DNA from: Ignavibacteria bacterium | Lineage (GTDB): Bacteria; Bacteroidota; Ignavibacteria; Ignavibacteriales; Ignavibacteriaceae | NCBI GenBank assembly: GCA_030693705.1 | Contig: JAUYAB010000041.1 | Coordinates: forward strand, 62,001-126,000 | Direction: 5' to 3' | DNA length: 64,000 bases | Shown here: in pieces, positions 1 through 10,600 of the stretch | Layout: each line of letters starts with the position of its first letter | Position numbering within the stretch: position 1 is the first letter of the stretch | Position numbers and translations under genes: made by a program | Notes under the pieces: generated by a model | Told to the model about the DNA's origin: nothing | The model's database searches: none | What the model saw: the letters and a program-made list of their open reading frames with translations, nothing else

Positions 1-216
1 AAATCGTGGGATGAAATGTTCCCGCAAGAAGAATATTACCAGGTGATGCACATAAAAATGTTTCCGAAGAAAATTGTTCACGCTGAAAATCTTGGCGGAG
101 ATATTAATAAACTAAGTAATAAAAGAGCGTGGATCGGCTGTTTCCCGCTTCGCGGAATTGAACTTGAATCGGCGATGTGCAGGATCGTTGCATTTTTACC
201 AAAAGATGAAAAATAA
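1..216 (+). CDS. Cyclase-family (kynurenine formamidase-like) hydrolase, C-terminal fragment
   Basis: The reading frame is open from the first base, so this is the last 71 codons of a longer gene whose start lies outside the window. The residues HAENLGGDINKL followed by a short strand, a CFPLRG-like turn and an AxCRxVAFLP ending resemble the C-terminal end of the metal-dependent cyclase family (PF04199), where this segment carries the last conserved strand. The active-site HxGTHxD motif would be upstream and cannot be checked. It ends 21 bases before the molybdenum hydroxylase operon in the same direction, so co-transcription is likely. The family call rests on C-terminal similarity only. Confidence 0.55.
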   Translation, partial: KSWDEMFPQEEYYQVMHIKMFPKKIVHAENLGGDINKLSNKRAWIGCFPLRGIELESAMCRIVAFLPKDEK

Positions 217-237
217 TTTCTCATAGCGGAGTCTATC

Positions 238-1125
238 GTGGCAATCGAAAATCATTTTGAATATGTAAAAGCTAAAAATCTCGACGAAGTATTCGGTGTG
301 TTTCAGCATTATAAGAATCCTGTCATCCTCGCCGGAGGCACCGATCTTGTTGAGTTCCTAAAAAACGGTGCAATTCATCCCGACGTTGTTATTGATATTA
401 AAGGGCTTGATTATTTAAAAGATATCAGGCTTGGCAATAATATTTTGTGGATCGGCGCCGGAGTTACTTTTAACGAACTAATCGAATCGGAAATCATCAA
501 CGAACATTTCCCTGTAATCGCTGAGATGAGCAAAACAGTTGCGTCGGTTGGAATAAGAAACCGCGCCACAATGGTTGGCAACATTTGCTCGGCTGTACCA
601 TGCACGGATAGCGGTCCGGTTTTATCTGTTTACAAAGCAAATGTTATCACGGCAGGTTCGATGGGCGAACGAAAAATTCCGATCGAACAATGGTTTGTAG
701 CTTCTCGAAAAACTGCGTTGGCAAAGAACGAAATTGTAAAGGGAATTTCAATTCAACTTCCCGATAAAAAACATGCCGGTTGTTTTGTTAAATTAAAACG
801 ATACAACGGTGAAGATCTTGCTCAAGTCAATCTGGCAATTCTAGCATTTGATGATTATTCATTTCGCATTTCGTTCGGTGCGGTTGCTCCAACTCCTGTT
901 AGGGCAATGAGAATCGAAAGATTAATAAACCGGATGAAACTTGTTCCCGAGTTGATGGAAAAAGCAAGGCAATTGGTTGAAGATGATATTGCCCCGATAA
1001 CCGATATCCGTGCAACAAAAGAATATCGAATGCACATGGCAAAAGTAATGCTTGAGCGAGGTTTAACCGCGGTGATCGAAAGATTGAACGGCGGCGGTCC
1101 GGCGTATGGAAAAAGTGTGATTTAA
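238..1125 (+). CDS. FAD-binding (medium) subunit of a molybdenum hydroxylase, xanthine dehydrogenase/CO dehydrogenase family
   Basis: The 295-residue length is typical of CoxM/XdhB-type subunits, which pass electrons from the 2Fe-2S subunit to FAD. The FAD diphosphate-binding loop AGGTDLV lies near residue 33. The second FAD motif, IRNRATMVGNIC, is near residue 112 and matches the family IRNxxTxGGN pattern. The C-terminal part is the CO_deh_flav_C-type domain. The start is GTG, preceded by a weak GCGGAG ribosome-binding site; no better ATG lies near the conserved N-terminus. It is the first gene of the FAD, Fe-S and Mo subunit order. The substrate cannot be read from this subunit. Confidence 0.9.
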   Translation: MAIENHFEYVKAKNLDEVFGVFQHYKNPVILAGGTDLVEFLKNGAIHPDVVIDIKGLDYLKDIRLGNNILWIGAGVTFNELIESEIINEHFPVIAEMSKTVASVGIRNRATMVGNICSAVPCTDSGPVLSVYKANVITAGSMGERKIPIEQWFVASRKTALAKNEIVKGISIQLPDKKHAGCFVKLKRYNGEDLAQVNLAILAFDDYSFRISFGAVAPTPVRAMRIERLINRMKLVPELMEKARQLVEDDIAPITDIRATKEYRMHMAKVMLERGLTAVIERLNGGGPAYGKSVI

Positions 1126-1156
1126 TTTTTCTGAATTTCCTTTAGGAGAAATGTTC

Positions 1157-1612
1157 ATGAAGAAAGAAATAAGTTTTTTATTAAATGGCGAAAGAAGAAC
1201 GATCGATGTTAGTTCATCCGAAATCCTTCTTGAAGTATTAAGAGACAGGCTCGGTCTTAACAGCCCCAAATGCGGCTGCGATAGAGGTGACTGCGGTACC
1301 TGCTCTGTAATGATCAACGGAAAAACCGTGCGCAGTTGTCTTATTCTTGCAATTGAAGTTGAAGATCAAGAAGTGGTAACGCTTGAAGGGATTATGCAAA
1401 ACGGATTAACTCCTTTGCAAGAATCCTTTCTCAAACACAATTCTTTTCAGTGCGGATTTTGCGCGCCGGGAGTAATTCTTTCAGCCACGGAACTTCTTGC
1501 AAAAAATCCTCATCCGAAAAAAGAAGAAATTCAAGAAGCGATTGCCGGGAATCTTTGCCGTTGTACCGGCTATTCTCCGATCATTGATGCAGTTGTTGAT
1601 TTAGTAAAATAA
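1157..1612 (+). CDS. 2Fe-2S (small) subunit of a molybdenum hydroxylase
   Basis: This ~151-residue protein has the two-cluster layout of XdhC/CoxS subunits. The N-terminal plant-type ferredoxin domain carries CGCDRGDCGTC with a fourth cysteine about 11 residues later. The C-terminal four-helix domain carries CGFCAPG and LCRCTGY, which bind the cluster closest to molybdopterin. An AGGAG site sits 8 bases before the ATG at 1157 but only 2 bases before the upstream in-frame ATG at 1151, so 1157 is preferred. It lies between the FAD subunit and the large subunit. Confidence 0.93.
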   Translation: MKKEISFLLNGERRTIDVSSSEILLEVLRDRLGLNSPKCGCDRGDCGTCSVMINGKTVRSCLILAIEVEDQEVVTLEGIMQNGLTPLQESFLKHNSFQCGFCAPGVILSATELLAKNPHPKKEEIQEAIAGNLCRCTGYSPIIDAVVDLVK

Positions 1613-1626
1613 CGTTGAGAAAATTT

Positions 1627-3966
1627 ATGGACGAGTACAAATTTATTGGCAAATCTTCTGTTAGAGTTGATGGAAAAGTTAAGGTTTCCGGAGCCGCTCA
1701 ATTTATTGACGATCTGGATTTTGGACCGAATTTACTTTTTGCGGAAATTGTTGAAAGCAAATTTGCACACGCGATCATCAACTCGATTGATACCTCCGAA
1801 GCAGAAAAAATTCCCGGAGTTGTAAAAATTGTTACCGGAAAAGATTTCCCTTTCCGCTTTGGTCTCTATATGCACGACAGATATATTTTTGCACAAGACC
1901 GCGTAAGATTTGTTGGCGAGCAAGTTGCCGCCGTTATTGCAAGAGATGCCGTAACCGCTAAAGCCGCGGCTAAGCTTGTTAAAGTTGATTACACTGAATT
2001 AACTCCGGTTTTATCTGTTCAGCAAGCATTGGGTGATTCGCCGTTTCTCATCCATCCCGATTTAAAAGATTATCATCACGTTCCCTGGTTTTTTCCGCAA
2101 ACCAATTCTAATGTTGCGCACCTTCGCAAAGTAAGAAACGGAAATGTTGAAGATGCATTTGCCGATTCCGATGTGGTACTTGACGATGTTTACACCGTTC
2201 CAAGATATGCGCACTGCGCGCTTGAAGTTCACGGCGCTGTTGGGCTGCTTGATCATTCAGGCAGATTAACCGTTTGGACGGCTTCGCAATCTCCGCACAC
2301 ACAGCGTCATTTATTTGCAGAAGCGTTAGCTCCGCTTGGATTTCAACATAAAGATGTCCGCGTTATTACTCCATTCGTTGGCGGTGGTTTTGGAGGCAAA
2401 GCAGGAGTCTCGATGGAAATTCTTGGAGCCGCACTTGCGACAAAAGTAAAAGGAAATCCTGTCAAAATTCTTTGGTCTCGCGCGCAAGAATTTTACAACA
2501 CGTATCAACGGCAAGGCGTTGTTGCGCGGTTAAAAGTGGGTGTTAAAAATGATGGAACCCTTACGGCACTTGAACATACACTCTATTGGGATGCCGGCGC
2601 TTATGTTGAATATGGCGCAAACGTTGTAAACGCTGCGGGACTTTCGGCAACCGGTCCGTACAGAATTCCCAACATCAAAATTGATTCGTATTGTGTTTAC
2701 ACAAATCTGCCTCCCGGCGGACCATACAGAGGTTTTGGATATTCGGAATTTTTATTCGGACTTGAATCTCACATAAATGAACTTGCAAAAAAAATAAAAA
2801 TGGATCCGGTTGAGTTTAGAAAAAAGAATGCGATCCGCGAAGGAGACAGACTTACGTACGGTTCAGCGATGAATCCGAATGGCTTGATGGAAGCGATTGA
2901 CAAAGTTGCAAAAGAAATTGAATGGGGAAAGAAAGAAACCTCATCCGACCCCAACACAGCAATCGGGAAAGGGTTTTCATTATTCTGGAAAGCTCCGGCG
3001 ATGCCGCCAAATGCATCTTCGTCGGCATTCTTAAAATTTAATGAAGATGGAAGTTTAAATATTCTTGTTTCGGGAATGGAAATTGGACAGGGCTATTTAA
3101 CGGTGCTTGCGCAAATAGCGGCGGAAGTGCTCTCTGTTCCGGTAGAAAAAATTAGAGTGGAAACTCCCGACACAGACCGCAATCCATACGAATGGCAAAC
3201 GGTTGCATCGCATGTAACGTGGGGCTGCGGCAACGCGGTTAAACAAGCCGCAGAAGATGCGCGTGAACAGATATTTGATTTAATTGAAAGGGCGCTTGAG
3301 AAAAAGAGAGGCGAACTTTATTTGGAAGATGAATGTGTCAAATCAAAAGTTGAAACAGATTTTTCTTTACCGTTAAAGAATTTTATTATTTCGGGAATAC
3401 AAAAAGAAGATGGAACATTTAGAGGCGGACCAATTATCGGGCGGGGAATGTTCATGCCGGAATTTGCTTCCGCGTTAAGCGATCCCGAAACAAGTCAAGG
3501 CGGACATCCAAACGTGCATTACACGGTTGGCGCTGCGGCTGTAAAAATTGAAGTTGATAAGCAAACGGGAAAAGTTAAAATTCCGAAAGTGGTTCTTGCC
3601 GTTGATTGCGGGAAAGCGTTAAATCCCGATTTGGTGAACGGACAAATCACAGGTGGAATTCTCCAGGGCATCGCAACGGTTTTATATGAAGACATGCGTT
3701 ATGATGCCAAAGGAAAACTGATCAATGCGAATTTTTCCGATTATAAAATTCCGACGGCAATGGATATTCCCGATTTAGTAGTTCCCATAATTATTGAGAC
3801 TGCACAACCCGATGGACCGTACGGCGCGCGTGGAATGGGCGAGCACACGATGATTCCCGCCGCACCAATAATTGCAAACGCTGTTGAAGACGCGCTTGGA
3901 ATTAGAATTAAATCAATGCCAATTACTGCGGAGAAAATTGCGTTGGCGGTGAAGAATAGAGGTTAG
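1627..3966 (+). CDS. Molybdopterin-binding catalytic (large) subunit of a xanthine dehydrogenase/aldehyde oxidase family enzyme
   Basis: The protein is about 780 residues and collinear with XdhA/CoxL-type subunits. The N-terminal Ald_Xan_dh_C domain begins near residue 15. GGGFGGK at about 252 and PYRGFGYSE near 366 are molybdopterin-contact segments. GMGE near 736-739 supplies the expected catalytic glutamate. The PYRGFG loop looks like purine/aldehyde hydroxylases and not the AYRCSFR loop of true CO dehydrogenase, so CO oxidation is unlikely. An in-frame TTG at 1615 would add four residues; the ATG is chosen because the conserved FIGKS start follows it. The physiological substrate remains open. 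The gene is three codons downstream of the Fe-S subunit. Confidence 0.92.
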   Translation: MDEYKFIGKSSVRVDGKVKVSGAAQFIDDLDFGPNLLFAEIVESKFAHAIINSIDTSEAEKIPGVVKIVTGKDFPFRFGLYMHDRYIFAQDRVRFVGEQVAAVIARDAVTAKAAAKLVKVDYTELTPVLSVQQALGDSPFLIHPDLKDYHHVPWFFPQTNSNVAHLRKVRNGNVEDAFADSDVVLDDVYTVPRYAHCALEVHGAVGLLDHSGRLTVWTASQSPHTQRHLFAEALAPLGFQHKDVRVITPFVGGGFGGKAGVSMEILGAALATKVKGNPVKILWSRAQEFYNTYQRQGVVARLKVGVKNDGTLTALEHTLYWDAGAYVEYGANVVNAAGLSATGPYRIPNIKIDSYCVYTNLPPGGPYRGFGYSEFLFGLESHINELAKKIKMDPVEFRKKNAIREGDRLTYGSAMNPNGLMEAIDKVAKEIEWGKKETSSDPNTAIGKGFSLFWKAPAMPPNASSSAFLKFNEDGSLNILVSGMEIGQGYLTVLAQIAAEVLSVPVEKIRVETPDTDRNPYEWQTVASHVTWGCGNAVKQAAEDAREQIFDLIERALEKKRGELYLEDECVKSKVETDFSLPLKNFIISGIQKEDGTFRGGPIIGRGMFMPEFASALSDPETSQGGHPNVHYTVGAAAVKIEVDKQTGKVKIPKVVLAVDCGKALNPDLVNGQITGGILQGIATVLYEDMRYDAKGKLINANFSDYKIPTAMDIPDLVVPIIIETAQPDGPYGARGMGEHTMIPAAPIIANAVEDALGIRIKSMPITAEKIALAVKNRG

Positions 3967-4004
3967 GATTAAGTCGAAAGTTGTCTGTCCGAGAATTGTT
4001 GTTG

Positions 4005-4892
4005 CTAATTTTTTATATGACATTGTCGGTTGTATTTAACTTTCGGTTCAAACAAAACATATTGTCTCTCCTTTGCAAGTTGACTTGGTAATTTTGTCAA
4101 GAAGTTTGAAATAAAAAGCTCCTTACCAATCTGGTCGGAAGAATCTGTCACATTTCGCATACCGTAAGTCAAGTCCCACGAAATAATGTTTGCAAATGAA
4201 AATAAATTTTTAATGTAGTCACTGTCGTCATAGGTGATGAGCCAGTTGTGGTCACAGTTCTTCATTGTTTGGGCAAAACGAATGTGATCAAAACCTTTGT
4301 GCAGGTTTCCGTTTTTTCCGTAGAGTGCAGACTTTGTTGCAGAGTAATAAGGTGGGTCTAAAAAAATAAAAACATTTTCTCCATCTTCTTCAATTACTTC
4401 TTGAAAATCGTTGTTTGTAATTTTTGTTTCCTTGATTACTTCACCGAATTTTTTTAATCGGTGAATGCTGCTCTCTGTAAAACGTCCGTGAAATGCTTGT
4501 TCGCTGTAACCACCACTTTCACTTGTTCCAGAAAATGTAATTCTGTTGAAGATGAAAAATGCGGAAGCCTTTTCTAAGTCGTTAAAATTAGAAATGTTGT
4601 CGGTGAGAAATTTATGTAATTCTTTTCCACTTATAAATTGATCTCTCCATTCATAAACTTTGTCAATTACCGCATTAACATCCTTCTGACACATTTCCCA
4701 AAACTTGAAAAGATTAAAATGTAAATCATTCCCCCAAAATTTTTTCTTCGGAAATCTTTGTTTTAGATAAATGAAAATAGAGCCACCACCTAAAAATGGC
4801 TCTCTAAACTCGTCAAAATCTGGAACAAGTGTAGAAATTAAATCAACGGCTCTGCTTTTTCCACCAGGGTATCTTAACGGACTTTTTATCAT
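4005..4892 (-). CDS. Dam/DpnII-type DNA adenine N6-methyltransferase
   Basis: The 295-residue protein has the class D12 (Dam-like) order. RYPGGK at residues 8-12 starts the SAM-binding region, and EPFLGGGSIF at about 31-40 is the FxGxG-type motif. A target-recognition segment containing FNRITFSGTSESGGY (about 115-129) follows, then the catalytic DPPY at 179-182. This predicts N6-adenine methylation, with GATC-like targets common in the family but not provable here. It overlaps by four bases the upstream gene at 4889-5992, so the two are translationally coupled. The pair is inserted between unrelated genes, as expected of a mobile restriction-modification cassette. Confidence 0.9.
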   Translation of the reverse strand: MIKSPLRYPGGKSRAVDLISTLVPDFDEFREPFLGGGSIFIYLKQRFPKKKFWGNDLHFNLFKFWEMCQKDVNAVIDKVYEWRDQFISGKELHKFLTDNISNFNDLEKASAFFIFNRITFSGTSESGGYSEQAFHGRFTESSIHRLKKFGEVIKETKITNNDFQEVIEEDGENVFIFLDPPYYSATKSALYGKNGNLHKGFDHIRFAQTMKNCDHNWLITYDDSDYIKNLFSFANIISWDLTYGMRNVTDSSDQIGKELFISNFLTKLPSQLAKERQYVLFEPKVKYNRQCHIKN

Positions 4893-5992
4893 AGCCGGTC
4901 TAAACTTTCGTTCTTAATATTTACTGTAAAGTTATTGCTTTTTGTTTCTTCAAAAAGTTTTTTAATAATTTGTTTTTGTCCTTCATTGAAAGCATTGTTG
5001 CTTATAAAATCCGAAATTTCTTTTTCTGTTGAATTGGAATTGATTTGCCCTTTCAATTTGGTTGATGTCAATTCCAAAATCGGTCTGCTTTCCATATCTT
5101 TTTCATCAACTTTTGTTTCAATTAAATTGCAAAACAAAATCATTTTCAGTAATCCGTCTTTGATGTCCCCCTTGCTTGGTAAAAGAGAATTTACACTGTG
5201 TTTGCCTTCAACTAAAAACAATTTTTCTTTTGAAACTATAATTTCATCTACAGTAAAAAAATAATTTCCACCAAGATAATTTGTTATGGTAATTTTCGCT
5301 TTGCTTAAAGTGGATAAATTCTCTTTCGGTTGTGTAGTTACAAATTCTCGGGATTGCGCTTTCGATGCTTTGTCTCTTGAGAACTGCATAAACAAGGAAA
5401 CATCTGATCCGATCTTGTCTTGAAAGTTTTGCAGTCCTTTTAGTCCGTGTAATGGGACTTTTGTTTTCTTTTCAATTTTTCCATAAGACAAAACAACTTT
5501 GTTCAAAATATTGTGAAAGTTTGTTTTCAATTCGTTAATGTTCCAATGCAAAGCCGAACTATGATATTGTTCAATCTCCTTGATTTTTGAAAGCACATAT
5601 TTGTTCTCAAACTGCTGGTTGGTGATTTTATTTTCTGCCTTCTCTGCTTTATTGTAGTAAGCTAAAATCACATAAACATCGAGCAATGACATTAATGAAA
5701 CAGTGTCCCATTGAAGAAAATCTCTGTCGCCAGCAGCTCCTTCGTCTTTAACTATTGGAATTACTGTAATCTTTTTGGAAGTGGTGAGTGTATTGTAAAC
5801 TCTTTCATAAGGGTAAGAACGAGTCCGTTTTGGTGAAACCCACTTTGAAATTGCGAAAGAGTATTTGCCGTCGTTAATTATGCAAGCGGTCGGAACTTTA
5901 TTGATATCAAACTTGCATTCATCAAATTGTTTTAACTCATCTGTGAGAAACAATTTGTATTTAATTCCAGTAATTTTTCCGGTGATTTCCAT
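4889..5992 (-). CDS. Putative type II restriction endonuclease partner of the adenine methyltransferase
   Basis: I do not recognise a named family with certainty. The 367-residue protein is soluble. It has a conserved-looking block DEGAAGDRDFLQWD near residues 83-96. It also has a possible PD-(D/E)xK nuclease core: D249-E250 in one strand, then hydrophobic residues leading into VEGKHS, giving E262-x-K264 about 13 residues later. That spacing fits the nuclease fold. Its ATGA overlap with a Dam-type methylase supports a restriction role. It could instead be a non-nuclease methylase partner. The context is strong and the catalytic assignment is inference. Confidence 0.55.
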   Translation of the reverse strand: MEITGKITGIKYKLFLTDELKQFDECKFDINKVPTACIINDGKYSFAISKWVSPKRTRSYPYERVYNTLTTSKKITVIPIVKDEGAAGDRDFLQWDTVSLMSLLDVYVILAYYNKAEKAENKITNQQFENKYVLSKIKEIEQYHSSALHWNINELKTNFHNILNKVVLSYGKIEKKTKVPLHGLKGLQNFQDKIGSDVSLFMQFSRDKASKAQSREFVTTQPKENLSTLSKAKITITNYLGGNYFFTVDEIIVSKEKLFLVEGKHSVNSLLPSKGDIKDGLLKMILFCNLIETKVDEKDMESRPILELTSTKLKGQINSNSTEKEISDFISNNAFNEGQKQIIKKLFEETKSNNFTVNIKNESLDRL

Positions 5993-6195
5993 TTAGTAAA
6001 AGTAAAAATTATTAGGGAAGTTTTCTATAATAAACAGTCGCAATAGTTTTATTTGCAAAATTCTTTCTGCAATATAACATTTACTCTTCTTTTATAAATG
6101 CTATTTTTTTATCTAAGCAAAATCATCTTTTTGATATTTGAAAATAGTTGTTTGTAATTTTCTATAGAGTTTGTCGTTTTAAAAATTACTTGCTG

Positions 6196-6759
6196 TTACC
6201 GAAAGATGTTCTTTATCTTTTGCTCGCTTTCGTTTATAGCTTTCCCCAGTTTTGATAGCTGTGTCCTTTCTTGTTTAGCGCTTAAGATCCAGAAGTAAAT
6301 AGTTCTCTTATACGAAGAGGGTTGTTGTGAGAAAAATTCCCACGCGGTTTTATTCGCTTTAAATTTCTGTTCAAATTCCGGTGGCAATTTTTCCGGTTTA
6401 TTCTCATAACTGTAGAGTTTAGCTTTATCAACCTTTCTGTTTTTATAAAGCTCCAAGCCTTCTTGTTGCATTAGCCCCAGTTTAATCAATTCTTCCGCTT
6501 TCTTTATGTTCACGGCGCTCCATATACTTTTTGGGTTTCTTGGAGTAAAACGGATACAGTAACTTTCGCCGTCAATAGATTTACGCACACTATCGATCCA
6601 TCCAAAACAAAGCGCTTCGTCCACCGACTGTGACCATGTTATACTTGGTTTGCCGCTACCTACCTTGTAAAAACCTACTACTAATTCAGTTTCTTTTTTG
6701 TGGTTCTTCACGAACCATTTTCTAAAATCGGACTGCTTTGCAAAAAATATCGGTTTCAT
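6196..6759 (-). CDS. YdeI/OmpD-associated family protein
   Basis: The 187-residue protein starts with the typical F-x-F-x-W-F-x-x-NH segment. It has the family block SVDEALCFGWIDS (about residues 45-57) and the RFTPRNPKSIWSAVN segment around 70-84. The C-terminal part, with WEFFSQQP and the helix leading to YWILSAKQ, matches the YdeI C-terminal domain. Its molecular role is not established; some homologues have been linked to cationic peptide or bacteriocin resistance. There is no signal peptide. It stands alone, about 200 bases from the restriction cassette. Confidence 0.8.
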   Translation of the reverse strand: MKPIFFAKQSDFRKWFVKNHKKETELVVGFYKVGSGKPSITWSQSVDEALCFGWIDSVRKSIDGESYCIRFTPRNPKSIWSAVNIKKAEELIKLGLMQQEGLELYKNRKVDKAKLYSYENKPEKLPPEFEQKFKANKTAWEFFSQQPSSYKRTIYFWILSAKQERTQLSKLGKAINESEQKIKNIFR

Positions 6760-6863
6760 CGAGATGGCTTCAACAAGTTTTTATTCTAAACTCAATTGTA
6801 TTGTGGTTTTTTTGAAAGTGTATTTATTTTTCATTTCGTTTGTTATGTGAAGTAGCGGCATGT

Positions 6864-7613
6864 TCAGAGCGCTCCCCAGATGACATGCCAAACCACATCG
6901 GCTGCAAAGTGGATACAAACGGCTGAAAGAAAGCCATAGGTTTTGAAGTAATATGCGGCGACAATTGAAAGAACTCCATTGAGGAGAATAATTTCGCTCA
7001 TCAGAGCAAGGGGAATGTCACCAATCGTTTTCAAACCAAAGAGAAACATAAGAGAAGGGACGTGTGCAAATGCGAAAGCAAAAGCTGATCCAAAAGCAAC
7101 AATCCAGAAAATCTGATTTTGCCATTTCCTCTTTAGAATAACATTGGAAATAAGCCATACCCAAAACGAGATGAAGAAGAGGCGAAATATCACTTCTTCT
7201 CCAATTCCCGCGCTTGCCGAAGCAACGATAGAAGTTGGAAAAGGTGGATGGGGAATGGTTCCCAATGTGTGGAATTTGCTCAAGATAGCATCGGCGAGAA
7301 TAAAAAATACTCCAAGGGCTGCCCCGATGAACGTAGGAATTAACAATCTCTGTTTGACTGAAATTGTTGTACACCAGAGATCAGCAAAACCGAGTTTGTG
7401 TGAAAACATCATTCCAAGCAAACCCAAACCTCCATATCCAAGAAGCATAATGGATGCAACCACAAAAGCAAACACGGGTTTTGAAACCGGGAACTCCTGC
7501 GCCGGTACAGTTGAACCTTGAGGCAGGAAGACATTAATAGCTGCCAAGATAGCAAGGGTTACTATAAGACCAATATAGATTTTGACTGAAGTTGATAGTC
7601 TTTTCATACTCAA
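6864..7613 (-). CDS. CPBP (CAAX protease/bacteriocin-processing) family intramembrane metalloprotease
   Basis: The 249-residue protein is almost entirely hydrophobic, with about seven to eight predicted transmembrane segments. The glutamate-zinc motif GEEVIFRLF (EExxxR form) lies in the middle. Two histidine-bearing helices follow, FAFAHVPSL and the later CIHFAADVVWH, giving the EExxxR/FxxxH/HxxxD-H layout of CPBP proteases. This family cleaves within membranes and includes self-immunity and prenyl-protein processing members, but the substrate here is unknown. It sits 58 bases downstream of the T9SS hydrolase-like gene on the same strand. Confidence 0.85.
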   Translation of the reverse strand: MSMKRLSTSVKIYIGLIVTLAILAAINVFLPQGSTVPAQEFPVSKPVFAFVVASIMLLGYGGLGLLGMMFSHKLGFADLWCTTISVKQRLLIPTFIGAALGVFFILADAILSKFHTLGTIPHPPFPTSIVASASAGIGEEVIFRLFFISFWVWLISNVILKRKWQNQIFWIVAFGSAFAFAFAHVPSLMFLFGLKTIGDIPLALMSEIILLNGVLSIVAAYYFKTYGFLSAVCIHFAADVVWHVIWGAL

Positions 7614-7670
7614 ATCCCGAATTATTTTTTTTCTAATTACACAGAGAGCTGCGAAGAAAGCAAGAATAAA

Positions 7671-10600
7671 CTATTTCATTAAAACAAATTTCTTAACAGC
7701 ATCGAAGTCCTTTGTCGTTAAACGATATATATAAACTCCGCTCACCAATTTTGACCCATCAAACTCAACTTGATATTCTCCCGCCGTGTTTTCCCCATTT
7801 ACCAACGTTGCAACTTCATCGCCTAAAACATCGTACACTTTTAATGAAACATAACTGCCAACTGCCAATTGGTAACTGATTATTGTGCTTGGATTAAATG
7901 GATTAGGGTAATTCTGTGAGAGTGAAAAATTTGTAGGTAAATTATTTTTCTCTTCCGATGCCGAAACCGGGGCGTTGAAAAAAGTAAGCAGCTTATTCAT
8001 CAATTCATTTCGTATTGCTTCGGGATAAACTGTTTCAAACGGAAATCCCATTACTGCAACTTTTCCCGGTTTAACGCTTTGCGGAAAATTGCCGCTGTAA
8101 AAAATTGCGGCGTATCCCGATGTTGTATCAAGGTCGGAATATTTTAGAAAACCCATTCCACCGTTTGTTGATTTAATTACATCGGGCCATTTTACATCAA
8201 TTGTGCCGTGCGTTCCATTATCGAAAAAAAAAGAAGGCATCCCGGTGCAAATTGAATTGTTAAATGGTTCTGTTTTGTAGTATGTAGCTGAAACCCCGAA
8301 TGGCGCATCGTTGAGATACTTCATCTTCAAATAATTCCACGCAAAATCTTTATCAGCAGTAGAGCCTTTATAATCAATGTCCCATGCTATCTCGCTGCCT
8401 GAGACAAAAAGATTTCCCCCGTTGTTTAAAAAAGATTTTATCTTTGGTTGTTCGGTCGAACTAAATGTTTCGTCAACGGTACTTTCATCACCCAAAATAT
8501 AATCGGCGATTTGATAATCAATTAAATTGAAAGTCCCATCGAGAATCGCATCGTTAGTTGCGGATTCAAAAACTCCGTTATTTGCTTTTACCGCTTGTGC
8601 GTGTTGACGAACAAAATCATAACTGTTTCCTGTTGAACTCCGGTCGAATCCATTTACAATTAAAATTGAAGAGTTTGTGTTTGAAGCGGGAACTCCGGCA
8701 AGCACTTCCGATTGCGGAGATTTTCCCGAAAGATTTACCGCTTCTAATTTTATAAAATAGATCGAATCCGTTTGGAGTCCCTCAAGAATCATATTGTCTG
8801 GAGAAAGCGTAACCGGCGCTTGAAAATTTTTCCCGTCTTTGCTTATATACACATTATAATTATCAACTGCCGTTACATTCCCTATAATGATTTTTAATTT
8901 ATCAATTCCACCCGGTTTTATTCCAAATGATTTTGGTTTACCAGGCAAAGTTGCATCCACTATGTAAGTTGGTTGAGCCATCGCGCCGGTTTCGTTACTT
9001 AACATTTTATAAAGAACCGGATCGGCAAGAATGGTTTTAATATTTGTGATAACTCCGTCAACAAGCATTTCGGTATTGAGTAAGCGGATGCCGTGGCTGT
9101 AATCAACATAACTGTTGATGTGAACATTTGTTAAAGGTTGAATAGGCGTGCCTTTTAGCGTATGCCAGCCATAAATAACAACGTGATTTGGTCTTGTAGG
9201 ATCAACAATTAAATTGCTAAGCACAACATCTTTTTTAGTTCCACCGGTAAGCTGTCCAAGTACACCGCCCGCGGCAATGCGTAGTTTTTCAATTGCCGCA
9301 TTATGCTCAATAAATTTTGGAACAAGAGAGCTTTCTACTGACCAAGGATAAGTAACTGAATCCAATTTCACTAACGCATGGATATAAATATCATCAACAA
9401 GTTTAGGCATTGGCATTACAGCGCCAAAAAGGTCTGCAAGTTTTTGCGCGGTTATTGGTCCCATCGGAATTCTACAAAAATCTTCGTTTGAACCTATTGA
9501 AAGATAATCGGGTATAACTTCGTAAGTACATGCATGACTTGTTCCATTCCCATCGACAAAATTTCTGGAAATTTTTGTTAATGTTCGCATAAAGTCCGGA
9601 ATGTTGCCGATCGAAAGTTGATTGTATATTTCAACTTCTCTTTGATCAAACGTCATGTTCAACACTTGCTGCATAAATTGCGAACCGGAAATTGCATTTG
9701 CCGGTCTTGGCGGAATTGTTAAAATTTTTGGAAGAAGAGTTCCATCCTGCACGTATTGTGTATATGCCCGCGAACCGTAATACGTGTATTCAACTCCTTC
9801 TTTATCAGTGCCGGAAAGCATCCCTTGAATAAATCCATTTAATTCAACTTGAACGGTGTGCAAAATTAGTTGTTGAGGATTTTGTTTCAGGATAAATTTT
9901 ATTCTTCCGTTCAAGGCAGTGTATTTTATAAAATCACTATTCTCTTCATCAGTAAATTGAAAATGATTAGCGAGATACGCTTTCATCAATTTACTTCGGT
10001 ACCAGGTTCCGCCCGTAGCACTAACAACCGGCTGACCGTTGAACAGAGCGACACTGTCGTTGTAAGCAATCACGCTTAAAAAATGATTTGGAGATGCGTT
10101 AATCCAGTTTAATAATTTCAATCCGTACGTCCCGTCATAATTATAATCACTATCGAGAAAAGAGATGCGTTCAACACTGTTTGGAATTTCTGCTGCGTTA
10201 TTCATAAATCCGAAAGTAAAACTTCCGCCGCCGCTGTGTCCGGTTAATACAAGAAATGGATTGTATGCCGAAAAAATATTTTTTAAATAAGTAACAAGAT
10301 TATTAATCAATTCCGGGTTGTTCGGATACTTTGCTCTCCATGAGGGCCAGCTTTTTTGCGCCGTTTCCAGATAGACAGTTACTAGATTGGTTTCATTCGA
10401 TTGGTTGCGGAGAAAACGGGTTTGCGCCCCGATGTGCTGAATATCGTAATGCCAATCATCTCCATCATTTAATTTTTTCCCAATTGTCCATTCGATTGAA
10501 TTTCCGTTTGGAAGAGCGAAGAGAGCAATCTCAGTTCGTTTATTCGGATCGAAAGATTCCACGGACGGTGCATTAATAAAAATTCTTATTTCAGGATCAT

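Noticed and set aside
1627-3966. Assignment of the molybdenum hydroxylase as CO dehydrogenase
   Set aside because: The AYRCSFR active-site loop of form I CO dehydrogenase is absent; the loop reads PYRGFGYSE.
7018-7374. 118-codon minus-strand frame inside the CPBP protease gene
   Set aside because: It overlaps a recognisable protease gene in another frame and shows no domain or start signal.
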